The notes under the pieces: generated by a model
The model's input: the letters and a program-made list of their open reading frames with translations, nothing else
The model's database searches: none
What the model was told of the DNA's origin: nothing
Assembly: GCA_949498985.1 (NCBI GenBank)
Contig: CATECQ010000033.1
Location: 1 to 33,170, forward strand
Source of the DNA: Glaciecola sp. HTCC2999
GTDB lineage: Bacteria > Pseudomonadota > Gammaproteobacteria > Enterobacterales > Alteromonadaceae
Length of the DNA stretch: 33,170 bases
Direction: 5' to 3'
Shown here: positions 19,467-30,727 of the stretch, piece after piece
Position numbering within the stretch: the first letter of the stretch is position 1
How the letters are laid out: the number at the start of each line of letters is the position of its first letter
Translations under genes and position numbers: made by a program

Positions 19467-20095
19467 GTAATTTACACCCATTAATCGAACAACAACTTGC
19501 CTTAGCGGGTATTGTACAAGCAGCGTTATTAGTGCAACAAATTGCCCGCACAGGCACCTGTGACGAACAGGCATTTGAAGCAAGTATCTCAAGTATTTGT
19601 GTCACTGAGCCTGATACCCCTCAACAAGTATTTGGTCAGTTAAGTAATCTTAAGATTGGGTTTACGGGTATAGCCGGACAACTTAGTAATAAAGCCGTTG
19701 CCAAAGATGCTGAAATTACTCGTTATATTGCTAGTATGCTCGGTTTAGAACGTAAACTGGCAGCCAAACCCAGCGTTTATGATGACCTTGGAGTGCGTAT
19801 TAATAACGTCCAGCGACAACTGAGTCATGTCGAATTTGAACATCACCAAATTTTATCATCACTTGCTAGTATTTATGTAGATGTCGTGAGTCCATTGGCT
19901 CCAAAAATCCAAATCGCAGGCAACCCTGCACATCTTCAGCAAGAAAGTCACCAACATAAAGTACGTGCGCTATTATTAGCGGGCGTGCGAGCTGCTGTCA
20001 TGTGGCGGCAAATGGGCGGCAAACGCCGTCATATATTATTTAATCGTAAACGTATTTTGCGCAGTGCTAACTTAGCACTCCAAGAAATACACTAA
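19463..20095 (+). CDS. hflD: HflD, high frequency lysogenization protein homologue
   Basis: A 210-residue mostly helical protein (E. coli 213) starting [31 protein letters not shown]. In E. coli HflD is a peripheral membrane protein that binds lambda CII and affects lysogeny; its normal cellular role is unclear. The assignment rests on this N-terminal block, length and location between mnmA and purB, which is highly conserved. The start overlaps the mnmA stop by 4 bases. The frame is open further upstream, but only inside mnmA. Confidence 0.93.
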   Translation: MSNLHPLIEQQLALAGIVQAALLVQQIARTGTCDEQAFEASISSICVTEPDTPQQVFGQLSNLKIGFTGIAGQLSNKAVAKDAEITRYIASMLGLERKLAAKPSVYDDLGVRINNVQRQLSHVEFEHHQILSSLASIYVDVVSPLAPKIQIAGNPAHLQQESHQHKVRALLLAGVRAAVMWRQMGGKRRHILFNRKRILRSANLALQEIH

Positions 20096-20104
20096 GCTTA
20101 TTAG

Positions 20105-21487
<1,383 letters not shown>

Positions 21488-21497
21488 ATAGTACTTG

Positions 21498-21532
21498 GCC
21501 ACCATTATTCGATAATATAGAACAATGGTGGC
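21498..21532 (+). terminator. Inverted repeat after purB, possible terminator
   Basis: GCCACCATT (21498-21506) pairs with AATGGTGGC (21524-21532) over a 17-base AT-rich loop, starting 11 bases after the purB stop. No T-tract follows, so it is an atypical or Rho-linked terminator, or a 3'-end stabiliser. The remaining 100 bases to roxA show nothing clear. Confidence 0.45.
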
Positions 21533-21632
21533 ACGCTCTTCCTATACTAATTGTCTCCGTATTCTCAACATTTCATCGACAGCTTACTTTTAGATAACGT
21601 TGATTGATTTTTATACTTTTTTATTGGTGACT

Positions 21633-22775
21633 ATGATGTATCAATTATCTAATTTCTCTATCAAAACGTTTCTATCACAACATTGGCAACAAAGACCTTG
21701 TGTATTTCATGGTGCCTTACGTGATTTTGAAGATCCTCTTGATGAACATGACTTAGCAGGACTGGCGCAAGAAGCCGGCATCGATAGCCGCGTGATCAGC
21801 GAAATAAACGGTGCTTGGACAGTCACTGAAGGACCTTTTACAGACTTCGAACCGGTTTGCCGTGATAATTGGTCACTTATGGTTCAAGGGGTGGATACGC
21901 ATATAGAGTCGGCGGCATCCCTAATGAAAGCCTTTAATTTTATTCCACACTGGCGTATGGATGACCTATTGGTTAGTTTTTCTCAGCCTGGGGCGGGTGT
22001 TGGAGCACATATCGACCAATATGATGTATTTATTGTTCAAGGTAAAGGCTGTAGACGCTGGCAAGTAGGCAATAAGCCTACGGAGAGTTCACAACATTAT
22101 CCCCATCCAAAATTACAACAAACCGATGAGTTTGAGCCTATTATTGATGTCGAATTACAGCCTGGTGATGTCCTATACATACCGCCTGGCTTTCCCCATA
22201 AAGGTCAATCAATCACTGAGTGCCTAAACTATTCTATTGGCTTTAGAGCACCAGACCAAACTGAATTATTTCAGGTCATTGCTGATGATTTACTCGATTC
22301 AAATCAATCGACTCGTCGCTTCACAGACTCAAATCGAGCGTATATTGATCGTCCAGGCGCAATGACAACCACAGATATGATATCGTTGAAATCACTGTTA
22401 CACGGTTATATTGATGAACCCAGAATCGAACAAATACTGATTCAACATTTATCGAAACAGAATGAATGTTTAGATGACTTTCCTTTGGAACATGAGTTCA
22501 CCCATTCGGATTTTATGACAATGATTCAAGAAGGAGTCACAATACAACATGCATGTGGAGTGCGTCCTGTATATTTAGACCATCAAATAGATGATGAATT
22601 TACGTTTTTTATTAATGGACACCAATTCTCAACTCACACGAGCCACCGATTGGCCACAACACAAATTTTAGATAATCACCAAACTCAATTGTTATTTCAT
22701 TGTGATATGTCACATGATTGGATTGAATTAATCCGTGAGTTGATAAATCGGGGTTATTTAGACATTTTAGAATAA
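21633..22775 (+). CDS. roxA: 50S ribosomal protein L16 arginine hydroxylase (RoxA/YcfD, JmjC-type)
   Basis: RoxA is an Fe(II)/2-oxoglutarate oxygenase that hydroxylates an arginine of ribosomal protein L16. It has 380 residues (E. coli 373). The JmjC core has iron ligands H126 and D128 in GAHIDQYDVF and H189 in PPGFPHKG. LYIPPGFPH and YSIGFRAP are strong family blocks, and the C-terminal winged-helix part is divergent. The frame is open from a TTG at 21600, but family N termini match MMYQLSNF. Two adjacent ATGs (21633, 21636) compete; GGTGA upstream fits the second slightly better. Its stop overlaps the convergent DUF4826 gene by 9 bases. Confidence 0.94.
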   Translation: MMYQLSNFSIKTFLSQHWQQRPCVFHGALRDFEDPLDEHDLAGLAQEAGIDSRVISEINGAWTVTEGPFTDFEPVCRDNWSLMVQGVDTHIESAASLMKAFNFIPHWRMDDLLVSFSQPGAGVGAHIDQYDVFIVQGKGCRRWQVGNKPTESSQHYPHPKLQQTDEFEPIIDVELQPGDVLYIPPGFPHKGQSITECLNYSIGFRAPDQTELFQVIADDLLDSNQSTRRFTDSNRAYIDRPGAMTTTDMISLKSLLHGYIDEPRIEQILIQHLSKQNECLDDFPLEHEFTHSDFMTMIQEGVTIQHACGVRPVYLDHQIDDEFTFFINGHQFSTHTSHRLATTQILDNHQTQLLFHCDMSHDWIELIRELINRGYLDILE

Positions 22776-23183
22776 ATCATCACGCTCACTGAGCTGATGT
22801 AAGCTGATCGCTCTATCCGCTAAAAGTTTAGCATAATTTTCTTGAGTCTCATCTAACCCCTGAGCCTGCATAATATTTTCAGCTTTTAACTGCCATGATA
22901 GTGAAAAGTGACGTAGTGCACCACGTGCATCAGGTGCAACATCAAATGGGACATAATCGGCAGGTAAATCACCACTGAGTACCCAGAAAAATTTACCTTG
23001 TTGTGATTTAATTTTCCAAACAGCAACATAGGGGGCTAAATAACGACTCGCTTCGACTACTACGGATTCAAACAACACCCCATTTTCTGCTAAATGCGTG
23101 TTAGCACGTTGAAACTGCTCGCGCACCCAGGTGTCATGTTCTGCTTGTGTCATGACTCTCGATGAATCAGTCATTTCGCTCAT
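22767..23183 (-). CDS. DUF4826 family protein
   Basis: A 138-residue soluble protein that I recognise as the DUF4826 family, found mainly in alteromonads and relatives; no function is known to me. It has no signal peptide or membrane segment. Aromatic-rich central blocks are seen: YLAPYVAVWKIKSQQGKFFWVLSGDLPADYV (about 47-77) and LRHFSLSWQLKAENI. The start ATG (23181-23183) has GGGAG 6 bases upstream. It lies 57 bases downstream of ydiJ on the same strand, so it may be co-transcribed, and its last 9 bases overlap the convergent roxA. Confidence 0.82.
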   Translation of the reverse strand: MSEMTDSSRVMTQAEHDTWVREQFQRANTHLAENGVLFESVVVEASRYLAPYVAVWKIKSQQGKFFWVLSGDLPADYVPFDVAPDARGALRHFSLSWQLKAENIMQAQGLDETQENYAKLLADRAISLHQLSERDDLF

Positions 23184-23240
23184 ACTAAGCTCCCTAAATA
23201 TTATTATTGTTAAAAAGAATTGCGATGACGCATCTATCCA

Positions 23241-26200
23241 TCAAGAGACTAAACGATTTAACATTTGTAATGGATGCACTGGCTTATCTCCAGATAATCG
23301 AGCCACCTGACTACGACATGAATATCCTGTCACTAAACGCGCATCTTCTGGATATTTTGCAACAGCAGATTCCCAACTTAATGCATATATCCCTTGGCTG
23401 TTAGCCAGATGTGAGGATTCGTGTCCATAAGTACCCGCCATCCCACAACATCCTACTGACACAATATCCACCGGCACATTGAGTTGTCCAAATATCACTT
23501 GCCACTGTTTTTCACTCAAAGGCAAAGCCGTTTTCTCAGTACAATGCGTAAATAAACCTAGGGGTTGTGACGGTTGATTAGGCACTTTTAATTGTTTCAG
23601 CGCATCATTAGCAGACTGACTTAACCACTCATGAACGGCTAATACACTAAAATCACCCCGTTTATCACCGAGTGTTTTGGTATATTCGTCACGATACACA
23701 AGCAATAACGACGCATCTACGCCCACCATAGGAATATCCAAACGTGCGACATCATTGAGAAAATCAGCGGTAGATTGAGCAGTGTTAGCAAATTTGTCTA
23801 AAAAGCCTTTCACGTGTTGTGGCTTACCATTTGGGTTAAACGGCAATAGAATGGGATTAAATCCACATTTTTTAGCCAGCGCCATAAAATCGGCCACCAC
23901 ACTCGCATCATAAAAACTGGTGAATGGGTCTTGAACCACAAGCACTGTCTGCGCTTTTTGTGCTGGGCTGAGCGCGCCTAAAGCAGACATCGAAAATGCG
24001 CTATACGCTTGTGCTTGTTGAGATAACGTTGGTACGGATAATATGGGTGTATCAACATAACCAATCGTTTCTTTAAGTAGCCATTGACTGAAAGATAGAT
24101 TAGTAAAAAAGTTGACTATTCTTGGCATCTTAGCCAGTAGTGGAGCCATCTTTTCAATATTAGCGACCAAGAAATCTTTAATGGGTCGAGAATAACGTTG
24201 ATAGTAAATCGATAAAAACTTCGCTCTAAAATCTGGTACATCAACCCCCACCGGACATTGTGCAGAGCAAGACTTGCAAGCCAAACATTCATCCATGACT
24301 TCAAATACTTCATGTGAAAAATCATGACTCGATTTCCCCGAATTAGTATTGATCATTCGGCTCAACCAGCTACTTTTGAACTGCTGAGCATTCAGACTAT
24401 CAACCTTGACATCTTGTTGGCCGAGTAATCGTAACCATTCACGGATCATCCCGGCACGGCCCTTAGGCGAATGACGTCGATCAGAGGTAATCTTACTCGA
24501 TGGGCACATTGGTGAAGTGGTATCATAGTTAAAGCACAGCCCGTTACCGTTACAACTCATAGCCGGAGCAAACTCTTCCTTAAACACCACGGGAATAGTT
24601 CTATCATAAGTACCCCGTTTCGTATCAGTCACTTGGACTAACTGTGCATCGGAATCAATCGGCGTACAAATTTTCCCAGGATTCATTTTATTATAAGGAT
24701 CAAAAACGGCTTTTATCTTACGCAATTCGTTATACAGTGTTTCACCAAAAAATGCCGGCGCATATTCACTACGATAACCCTTACCGTGTTCGCCCCACAT
24801 TAATCCACCATATTTAGCCACTAGCGCAACGACCTGGTCAGAAATTTGTTTTAGCAAGACTTCTTGTTGTGGGTCATTCATGTCAAGTGCAGGTCGCACA
24901 TGGAGCACGCCTGCATCGACATGGCCAAACATGCCATAATCCAATTGATGCGCGTCGAGTAACGCACGAAATTCCATAATAAAATCAGCCAAATTCTCAG
25001 GCGGTACTGCAGTATCTTCGGCAAATGCGATGGGCTTTTTCGCACCGTCTGTTTTACCTAATAATCCAACAGATTTTTTACGCATAGCATAGATTTTTTG
25101 GATGTCCTGAACATCATAAGTCACTTGATAACCTATAACCCCACCCTTTTGCGTTTTTATATCCTCATCAAGTTCTGCACTTAATCGAGCGATACGATCC
25201 GTAATTTCTGTTTCATCATTACTGTTATATTCCACCATATTTAACCCGAGTAAATTATGCTCAGGCACGTCGGTAATTAAATCAGAAACAGAATGCCAAA
25301 TAATGTCTGCACGCGCCAAATTCAATACTTTCGAATCAACAGTTTCAACAGAGGTGGCATTTGCTGCAACCATCTTTGGTGCATGACGCAAGGCTGCCTC
25401 AAAGGAATTATATTTAATATTGACTAATGCTTTATGATTGGCAATTGGCGTGATATTGAGTTTGGCTTCTGCGACAAAAGCCAGGGAACCTTCAGAACCG
25501 GTAATTAATCGACTGATATCAAACGTATCTGTCTCAGGGGCATAAGCATGCTCCAAATCATATCCGGTTAAAAAACGATTCAACCGTGGAAATTTAGCTA
25601 AAATGGCATCGCGTTGTTCTACGCAAGAGGCTTGAATTTGTTTTGCTATCGCTTGATAACTCGATTGTGCATGTGTCAAACATGCTGGTATGGGCGTGGG
25701 TTTGGTGCGTAAGACATCCCCATTGGCCAACACGGAAGTTAAACCTAAAACATGATCTGAAGTTTTTCCATAAACCAGTGAGCCTTGCCCAGAAGCATCA
25801 GTATTAATCATCCCGCCGATGGTCGCCCGGTTAGAGGTCGATAAATCAGGAGCAAAGAAAAAACCAAACGGTTTTAGTGCATCGTTCAATGCATCTTTAA
25901 CTACACCAGCTTGCACTTTCACCCATTGTTCAGCAGCATTGATTTCTAATACTTGATTCATATGACGGGATATATCTACTACGATCCCGTGGGTCAATGA
26001 CTGACCATTAGTCCCCGTACCACCGCCTCGTGCTGAAAAAACAACCTCATCAAACGCTTGAACGGTTTGACCAATGCATACCAAATCATCAATGTGTTTT
26101 GGATAGACAATAGCTTGAGGCAGCTTTTGATAAATTGAATTATCCGTCGCCATCGCTAAACGGCTAGAATATTGAGTTTCAATATCTCCATCAAACCCTG

Positions 26201-26273
26201 CACAGCTAAGTGCATCCAGATAATCAAGATACTGTTGTTCAAGGGCATTGTTGCTATCAAGTACAGGTAACAT
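23241..26273 (-). CDS. ydiJ: YdiJ-type FAD and Fe-S oxidoreductase (D-2-hydroxyglutarate dehydrogenase-like)
   Basis: A 1010-residue fusion, collinear with E. coli YdiJ (1018). Order: an FAD-binding PCMH domain with RGGGTGTNGQS (82-92) and GGMINTDASGQGS (153-165); an FAD-oxidase C-terminal domain with GHVDAGVLHVRP (450-461) and WGEHGKG (493-499); a ferredoxin-like part with cysteines C574, C580, C590 and C663, C666, C669, C673 (CLACKSCSAQCP); and a glycolate-oxidase GlpC-like end with CCGMAGTYGHE (942-952). The family oxidises 2-hydroxyacids; D-2-hydroxyglutarate activity is reported for YdiJ-type enzymes, but the substrate here is inferred. The ATG has no clear Shine-Dalgarno. It lies downstream of the ppsA terminator on the same strand. 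Confidence 0.93.
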   Translation of the reverse strand: MLPVLDSNNALEQQYLDYLDALSCAGFDGDIETQYSSRLAMATDNSIYQKLPQAIVYPKHIDDLVCIGQTVQAFDEVVFSARGGGTGTNGQSLTHGIVVDISRHMNQVLEINAAEQWVKVQAGVVKDALNDALKPFGFFFAPDLSTSNRATIGGMINTDASGQGSLVYGKTSDHVLGLTSVLANGDVLRTKPTPIPACLTHAQSSYQAIAKQIQASCVEQRDAILAKFPRLNRFLTGYDLEHAYAPETDTFDISRLITGSEGSLAFVAEAKLNITPIANHKALVNIKYNSFEAALRHAPKMVAANATSVETVDSKVLNLARADIIWHSVSDLITDVPEHNLLGLNMVEYNSNDETEITDRIARLSAELDEDIKTQKGGVIGYQVTYDVQDIQKIYAMRKKSVGLLGKTDGAKKPIAFAEDTAVPPENLADFIMEFRALLDAHQLDYGMFGHVDAGVLHVRPALDMNDPQQEVLLKQISDQVVALVAKYGGLMWGEHGKGYRSEYAPAFFGETLYNELRKIKAVFDPYNKMNPGKICTPIDSDAQLVQVTDTKRGTYDRTIPVVFKEEFAPAMSCNGNGLCFNYDTTSPMCPSSKITSDRRHSPKGRAGMIREWLRLLGQQDVKVDSLNAQQFKSSWLSRMINTNSGKSSHDFSHEVFEVMDECLACKSCSAQCPVGVDVPDFRAKFLSIYYQRYSRPIKDFLVANIEKMAPLLAKMPRIVNFFTNLSFSQWLLKETIGYVDTPILSVPTLSQQAQAYSAFSMSALGALSPAQKAQTVLVVQDPFTSFYDASVVADFMALAKKCGFNPILLPFNPNGKPQHVKGFLDKFANTAQSTADFLNDVARLDIPMVGVDASLLLVYRDEYTKTLGDKRGDFSVLAVHEWLSQSANDALKQLKVPNQPSQPLGLFTHCTEKTALPLSEKQWQVIFGQLNVPVDIVSVGCCGMAGTYGHESSHLANSQGIYALSWESAVAKYPEDARLVTGYSCRSQVARLSGDKPVHPLQMLNRLVS

Positions 26274-26355
26274 GGCGTAAATTGTTTATAGTCAAGATTT
26301 CGTCATTATACGCAAAATGACTCACAAGCTCTATTAATGCATGAAATATACGCAT

Positions 26356-26392
26356 AAAAAAACCGCTTACCATGTAAATAATGGTAAGCGGT
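26356..26392 (-). terminator. Intrinsic terminator after ppsA
   Basis: ACCGCTTACCAT (26362-26373) and ATGGTAAGCGGT (26381-26392) form a perfect 12-bp stem with a 7-base loop. Read leftward, the stem is followed by seven T (A run 26356-26362 on the given strand). It lies 16 bases after the ppsA stop. Confidence 0.95.
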
Positions 26393-26408
26393 GAGTCTTT
26401 TTATTAGA

Positions 26409-28784
26409 TTATTGGTTGTGTTGTTCAGCTAAGTATAACCAAGTTTCAACCACCGTATCTGGGTTTAATGACACACTATCGATACCTTGCTCGACTAACC
26501 ATGCAGCAAGATCTTCATGATCAGAAGGTCCTTGGCCACAGATACCAACATACTTACCACGTGCTTTGGCTGCCTTTATGGCCATCGCTAGTAGTTTTTT
26601 CACTGCCTCATTACGCTCATCAAATAAATGCGCAATCAGACCTGAATCTCGATCCAGACCTAAGGTTAATTGCGTTAAGTCATTTGAACCAATTGAGAAA
26701 CCATCAAAGATATCTAGAAACTCATCTGCGAGTAAGGCATTTGAAGGCAACTCACACATCATAATAATGCGCAATCCGTTTTCGCCTTTAACTAATCCCT
26801 CTTCAGCGAGTAACTCAATAACCTGTCGTCCTTCTTCTAAAGTACGCACAAATGGGATCATTATTTCAACATTAGTGAGTTTCATGTCGTTACGAACACG
26901 CTTAATCGCTTCACACTCAAGTGCAAAACAATCACGAAAATCTTCAGAGATGTAACGTGACGCACCGCGGAAACCTAACATTGGGTTTTCTTCATCTGGC
27001 TCGTATTGGTGCCCGCCTACCAGGTTAAAATACTCGTTCGATTTAAAATCAGACATACGAACGATGACTTTTTCAGGCGAGAAAGCACTGCCAATAGTCG
27101 AAATACCTTCTACTAGCTTTTGAATATAAAATTCTCTAGGAGAAGCATAGCCAGCCATCATCTCGACGATTTCAGACTTCACATCTTCAGGTTGCTGGTC
27201 AAAATTTAATAGTGCTTTAGGATGTACACCAATCATGCGATTAATAATAAATTCTAAGCGTGCTAAGCCAACACCAGCGTGAGGTAAACGAGCAAAATCA
27301 AAGGCTCGGTCAGGATTACCCACATTCATCATGATTTTTAATGGAACATCTGGCATTGAATCAATGCGCGAAGTGACCACATCGAACGCAAGCTCATCAC
27401 CATAGATAAACCCAGTATCACCTTCAGCGCATGAAACGGTGATTTGATCACCGGTATTAATTAAATCAGTCGCGTTACCACAACCAACTACAGCAGGAAT
27501 ACCTAATTCACGTGCAATGATAGCGGCGTGACAGGTGCGGCCACCTCGGTTAGTTACAATAGCAGAAGCACGTTTCATGATCGGTTCCCAATCAGGATCA
27601 GTCATATCTGTCACTAATACATCGCCCACTTCTACTTTATCCATTTCTTCAATGGAGCCTAGTACTTTGGCTTTACCTGATCCAATTTTATGACCAATTG
27701 CACGTCCTGTGGCTATCGTCGGCGCTTCACCGTTTAATTGATAACGCTCAATAACCTGCATGTCCTCGCGACTACGTACAGTTTCTGGACGAGCTTGTAC
27801 GATATAAAGCTTACCATCTACACCGTCTTTGGCCCATTCGATATCCATCGCACGACCATAATGCTGTTCAATGATCACAGCTTGTTTAGCCAGTTCTTCG
27901 ACTTCACTATCAGTAATAGAGAACTGCATGCTCTGCTCGCGTTCAATATCCACTATTTCAACTTGCTTGCCATGTTCTTGATTTTCGGAGTAAATCATCT
28001 GTACTAATTTACTACCTAAATTACGACGTACAACCGCTGGATTACCCGCCTTGAGTGTAGGTTTGTGTACATAGAATTCATCTGGATTAACAGCGCCTTG
28101 GACCACCATCTCACCTAAACCGAATGACGAAGTGATAAAGACGACATCTTCAAAACCCGATTCCGTATCAATAGTAAACATGACACCTGAAGACGATAAA
28201 TCAGACCGGACCATGCGCTGAATACCCGCGGATAGGGCAACTCCTTTATGGTCGTAACCTTGATGAACACGATATGAAATAGCACGGTCATTAAATAATG
28301 AAGCAAAGACGTGTTTAATCGCCACAAGAACAGATTCGTATCCCTTCACATTTAAGAAGGTTTCTTGTTGACCGGCAAATGACGCATCCGGCATGTCTTC
28401 AGCAGTCGCTGATGAGCGCACGGCGAATGAAGCTTCATCACCCGCATCTCCTTGTAACTCTTGAAAAGCGGTCTTAATCGCCGCTTCTAGTTCAGGCTGG
28501 AACGGAGTATCAATAATCCAATTCCGAATTTGCTCCCCTGCTTTGGCAAGTTCGTTGACATCATCCACATCTAGTTGATCTAACATGTTATAGATTTTGG
28601 CTTCTACACCACTACGCTCTAAAAACTCATTAAATGCATCTGCAGTCGTAGCAAAACCACCCGGTACTTGCACACCTGCGTTGGCTAAGTTTGAAATCAT
28701 TTCGCCCAAGGAAGCATTCTTACCCCCTACTCTGCCAACATCGTTCATACCCAGTTGTTGATACCATAAAACGTATTCTTGCAC
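26409..28784 (-). CDS. ppsA: Phosphoenolpyruvate synthase
   Basis: PpsA makes PEP from pyruvate and ATP (releasing AMP and phosphate), opening gluconeogenesis. It has 791 residues (E. coli 792). The N-terminal ATP-binding domain includes [10 protein letters not shown] (20-29) and [20 protein letters not shown] (123-142). The phosphohistidine domain has [22 protein letters not shown] with catalytic H419 and T417, the threonine that PpsR would phosphorylate. The C-terminal PEP-binding barrel ends with [10 protein letters not shown] (C749). The frame is open to 28868, but the GTG at 28782-28784 has a perfect GGAGG 7 bases upstream and gives the family start. Divergent from ppsR, with a HexR-type site between. 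Confidence 0.98.
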   Translation of the reverse strand: MQEYVLWYQQLGMNDVGRVGGKNASLGEMISNLANAGVQVPGGFATTADAFNEFLERSGVEAKIYNMLDQLDVDDVNELAKAGEQIRNWIIDTPFQPELEAAIKTAFQELQGDAGDEASFAVRSSATAEDMPDASFAGQQETFLNVKGYESVLVAIKHVFASLFNDRAISYRVHQGYDHKGVALSAGIQRMVRSDLSSSGVMFTIDTESGFEDVVFITSSFGLGEMVVQGAVNPDEFYVHKPTLKAGNPAVVRRNLGSKLVQMIYSENQEHGKQVEIVDIEREQSMQFSITDSEVEELAKQAVIIEQHYGRAMDIEWAKDGVDGKLYIVQARPETVRSREDMQVIERYQLNGEAPTIATGRAIGHKIGSGKAKVLGSIEEMDKVEVGDVLVTDMTDPDWEPIMKRASAIVTNRGGRTCHAAIIARELGIPAVVGCGNATDLINTGDQITVSCAEGDTGFIYGDELAFDVVTSRIDSMPDVPLKIMMNVGNPDRAFDFARLPHAGVGLARLEFIINRMIGVHPKALLNFDQQPEDVKSEIVEMMAGYASPREFYIQKLVEGISTIGSAFSPEKVIVRMSDFKSNEYFNLVGGHQYEPDEENPMLGFRGASRYISEDFRDCFALECEAIKRVRNDMKLTNVEIMIPFVRTLEEGRQVIELLAEEGLVKGENGLRIIMMCELPSNALLADEFLDIFDGFSIGSNDLTQLTLGLDRDSGLIAHLFDERNEAVKKLLAMAIKAAKARGKYVGICGQGPSDHEDLAAWLVEQGIDSVSLNPDTVVETWLYLAEQHNQ

Positions 28785-28879
28785 TTTAAAGCCTCCAGCC
28801 GTATTGTGTCTAACGAGCTTATTTATTTCGGTTACAGTGTAAATTTCAAATGTACAAAAAATAACCAAACGAAAAAATC

Positions 28880-28909
28880 ATTGTAGAATGATGTACTTAC
28901 GCTTGTAAA
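28880..28909 (-). promoter_or_regulatory. Candidate sigma-70 promoter for ppsA
   Basis: On the reverse strand TTTACA (28904-28909) is followed after 18 bases by TACAAT (28880-28885). Transcription would start near 28873, leaving a leader of about 90 bases. The HexR-type palindrome is centred at 28931, about 58 bases upstream of that start, the position expected of an activator. Confidence 0.6.
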
Positions 28910-28921
28910 ATTTAAATTCAA

Positions 28922-28940
28922 GGTGTAATTAAATTACACC
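28922..28940. promoter_or_regulatory. Perfect HexR-type operator between ppsA and ppsR
   Basis: GGTGTAATTAAATTACACC is a perfect 19-base palindrome whose 15-base core (28924-28938) equals the HexR consensus as I recall it. It lies 17 bases before the ppsR ATG and upstream of the ppsA promoter. It could therefore activate ppsA while blocking ppsR; HexR activation of ppsA is known in Shewanella. Confidence 0.88.
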
Positions 28941-28957
28941 ATTGTTAAGGAGATGTT

Positions 28958-29770
28958 ATGCGAACTGCATACTATATTTCAGATGGAACTGCGATAACAG
29001 CCGAGGTTTTTGGCCATGCTTTACTGTCTTTATTCCCGATTGAGTTCGAACATATCACGATCCCATTCGTTGAAACCGAGCAACAGGCTTACGATGTTTT
29101 AACAAAAATATCTGAAAGTTTTCAAGATTCTCAAACTCGTCCGTTGGTTTTCTATACAATTGTTAATACCGATGTCATGCATATAATTTCACAATCAGTG
29201 GGCATCAATTACAACTTTTTAGACCAATTTGTTGCACCTATAGAAAAAATCTTAGGCGTTCCATCAAAACCTAAGAAGCATCGTACACACAGCATCCATG
29301 AAACCACATACGACATTCGTATAGAGGCAGTTAACTATGCATTGACTAATGATGATGGTGCTAATTTAAAAAACTATGAAGAAGCCGATATTATATTGGT
29401 TGGAGTATCGCGCTCAGGTAAAACGCCCACCAGCCTCTATTTAGCATTACAATATGGTATCAAAGCGGCAAATTATCCATTTACCGAAGAAGATTTAGGG
29501 GATGTGATTAAACTCAATCCAGCATTAAAACGGTATAAAAATAAACTCTTTGGGTTAACTATTCACCCAGAACGATTACATCAAATTCGCTCTGAACGTC
29601 GGGCCAATTCAAAGTATGCTTCCATTAAACAATGTCGTATGGAATTACGAGAAGTCGAGGGTTTATATCGAAAAGAGCGTATTCCGTTTTTGAATTCAAC
29701 CAAATTTTCAATTGAAGAGATCTCAGCTAAAATATTAGCGACTACCGGCCTTCAGCGACGTAAATACTGA
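28958..29770 (+). CDS. ppsR: PEP synthase regulatory protein (kinase/pyrophosphorylase)
   Basis: PpsR (DUF299) inactivates PpsA by ADP-dependent phosphorylation of a threonine next to the catalytic histidine, and reactivates it by Pi-dependent dephosphorylation. It has 270 residues, the normal length. The ADP-binding P-loop is GVSRSGKT (149-156), preceded by ADIILV. Other family blocks are the N-terminal YYISDGTAITAEVFGHALL (5-23) and LFGLTIHPERLHQIRSERR (197-215). The ATG has TAAGGAGA 5 bases upstream. It is divergent from its target ppsA; in E. coli the two are also divergent neighbours. Converges on rnfH with a 33-base gap. Confidence 0.97.
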   Translation: MRTAYYISDGTAITAEVFGHALLSLFPIEFEHITIPFVETEQQAYDVLTKISESFQDSQTRPLVFYTIVNTDVMHIISQSVGINYNFLDQFVAPIEKILGVPSKPKKHRTHSIHETTYDIRIEAVNYALTNDDGANLKNYEEADIILVGVSRSGKTPTSLYLALQYGIKAANYPFTEEDLGDVIKLNPALKRYKNKLFGLTIHPERLHQIRSERRANSKYASIKQCRMELREVEGLYRKERIPFLNSTKFSIEEISAKILATTGLQRRKY

Positions 29771-29803
29771 CCGCTAGGTTGGGTTAGCACTGGATTCAAA
29801 TCA

Positions 29804-30202
29804 TTATTTAACAGTGGGATCCGTTGAGCTTGCATTTTCCATTGGCGTGTCTGATGTATCAACGTCATCGCGTTTAGCCTGACGAGCCCGACCACCAGTG
29901 ACTTTATCAGCACGGCCTTCTTCTTTAGCTCGTTGAGCACGTTGGCGACGTACTTCTTTAGGATCGGCTATTAACGGGCGATAGATTTCGATCCGATCAC
30001 CATTTTTTAACGTGTCGGTTAATTTACAGGTACGATTCCAAATCCCGACTTTGTTTTCTGACAAATCAATTTCCGGAAAATACTGGTGCATATTTGAAGC
30101 TGCAATTGCCTCAGCTACTGATGTAGCTGGCGGTACTTGCACAACGATAATACGTTGTTGCTCAGGTGTCCCATAAACGACTTCTATTTCTATATCACTC
30201 AT
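29804..30202 (-). CDS. rnfH: RnfH family ubiquitin-like protein (RatB)
   Basis: A 132-residue protein of the RnfH/UPF0125 family, a beta-grasp fold related to ThiS/MoaD but without their C-terminal GlyGly. The core runs to about residue 85 (IEVVYGTPEQQ, NKVGIWNRTCKLTDTLKNGDRIEIYRPL); the last 45 residues are charged and look disordered, with basic RRQRAQRAKEEGRADK then an Asp/Ser/Thr-rich end. The function is not established. The ATG overlaps the ratA stop (ATGA), so it is translated after ratA. This ratA-rnfH pair opposite smpB matches the E. coli order. Confidence 0.93.
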   Translation of the reverse strand: MSDIEIEVVYGTPEQQRIIVVQVPPATSVAEAIAASNMHQYFPEIDLSENKVGIWNRTCKLTDTLKNGDRIEIYRPLIADPKEVRRQRAQRAKEEGRADKVTGGRARQAKRDDVDTSDTPMENASSTDPTVK

Positions 30203-30639
30203 GAAGATAAAACCGCCATTTGTTTAGCTCGGTGGATAAAAGCATCCACCATAGAATTAGCAAGGCTATGGAAGATCTTTCCAAATGCTAATTCGACCAG
30301 TTTACTGGTAAATTCGAACTCCAAACTGAGTTCAATTTTACACGCATATTCATCTAACTCAGTAAACACCCAACCACCGGATAATGATTTAAATGGACCG
30401 TCTGCAAGTTCCATGGCAATAGAATAAGGTGCATTAAGAGTGTTGTAAGTAGCAAAAGTTTGCTTGATACCCGCCTTAGCAATATCTAACGTTGCTCGCA
30501 TGTGTGTTTCATCGGCACTCTCAATGTGTGTTGCGACACACCCAGGAATAAAATCTGGATAAGAAGCCACATCATTGACTAAGTCATACATGGTTTGCGC
30601 ACTGTAAGGGACCAATGCACTTTTATTCACTTTCGCCAT
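30199..30639 (-). CDS. ratA: RatA, START/COQ10-domain protein
   Basis: A 146-residue START-like (polyketide cyclase/COQ10) protein beginning MAKVNKSALVPYSAQTMYDLVNDVASYPDFIPGC, the family signature. In E. coli RatA (PasT) was reported both as a 50S-binding toxin that blocks subunit joining and as a ubiquinone-linked Coq10-like factor; the second agrees better with the fold. Other blocks are YNTLNAPYSIAMELADGPFKSLSGGW and FGKIFHSLANSMVDAF. It is divergent from smpB and overlaps rnfH by 4 bases. A toxin-antitoxin role with rnfH is not supported by the sequence. Confidence 0.94.
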   Translation of the reverse strand: MAKVNKSALVPYSAQTMYDLVNDVASYPDFIPGCVATHIESADETHMRATLDIAKAGIKQTFATYNTLNAPYSIAMELADGPFKSLSGGWVFTELDEYACKIELSLEFEFTSKLVELAFGKIFHSLANSMVDAFIHRAKQMAVLSS

Positions 30640-30727
30640 CTGTTTGGTTACATCACTGATTCTTATTTGATGCTTTGAAGTTTATCATGAAAAGCGTGAT
30701 TGTTAAGCCCAATCCCCGAGATTAAGA

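Noticed and set aside
23207-23404. Rightward 65-residue frame near the 3' end of ydiJ
   Set aside because: Mostly antisense to the conserved C terminus of ydiJ, with no recognisable product.
26566-26955. Rightward 129-residue frame within ppsA
   Set aside because: Antisense shadow of the ppsA C-terminal domain; low-complexity serine-rich translation typical of a shadow frame.
29804-30639. ratA-rnfH as a toxin-antitoxin pair
   Set aside because: Despite the historical names, the proteins are a COQ10/START-type protein and a ubiquitin-fold protein, conserved beside smpB; the sequence shows no antitoxin features.
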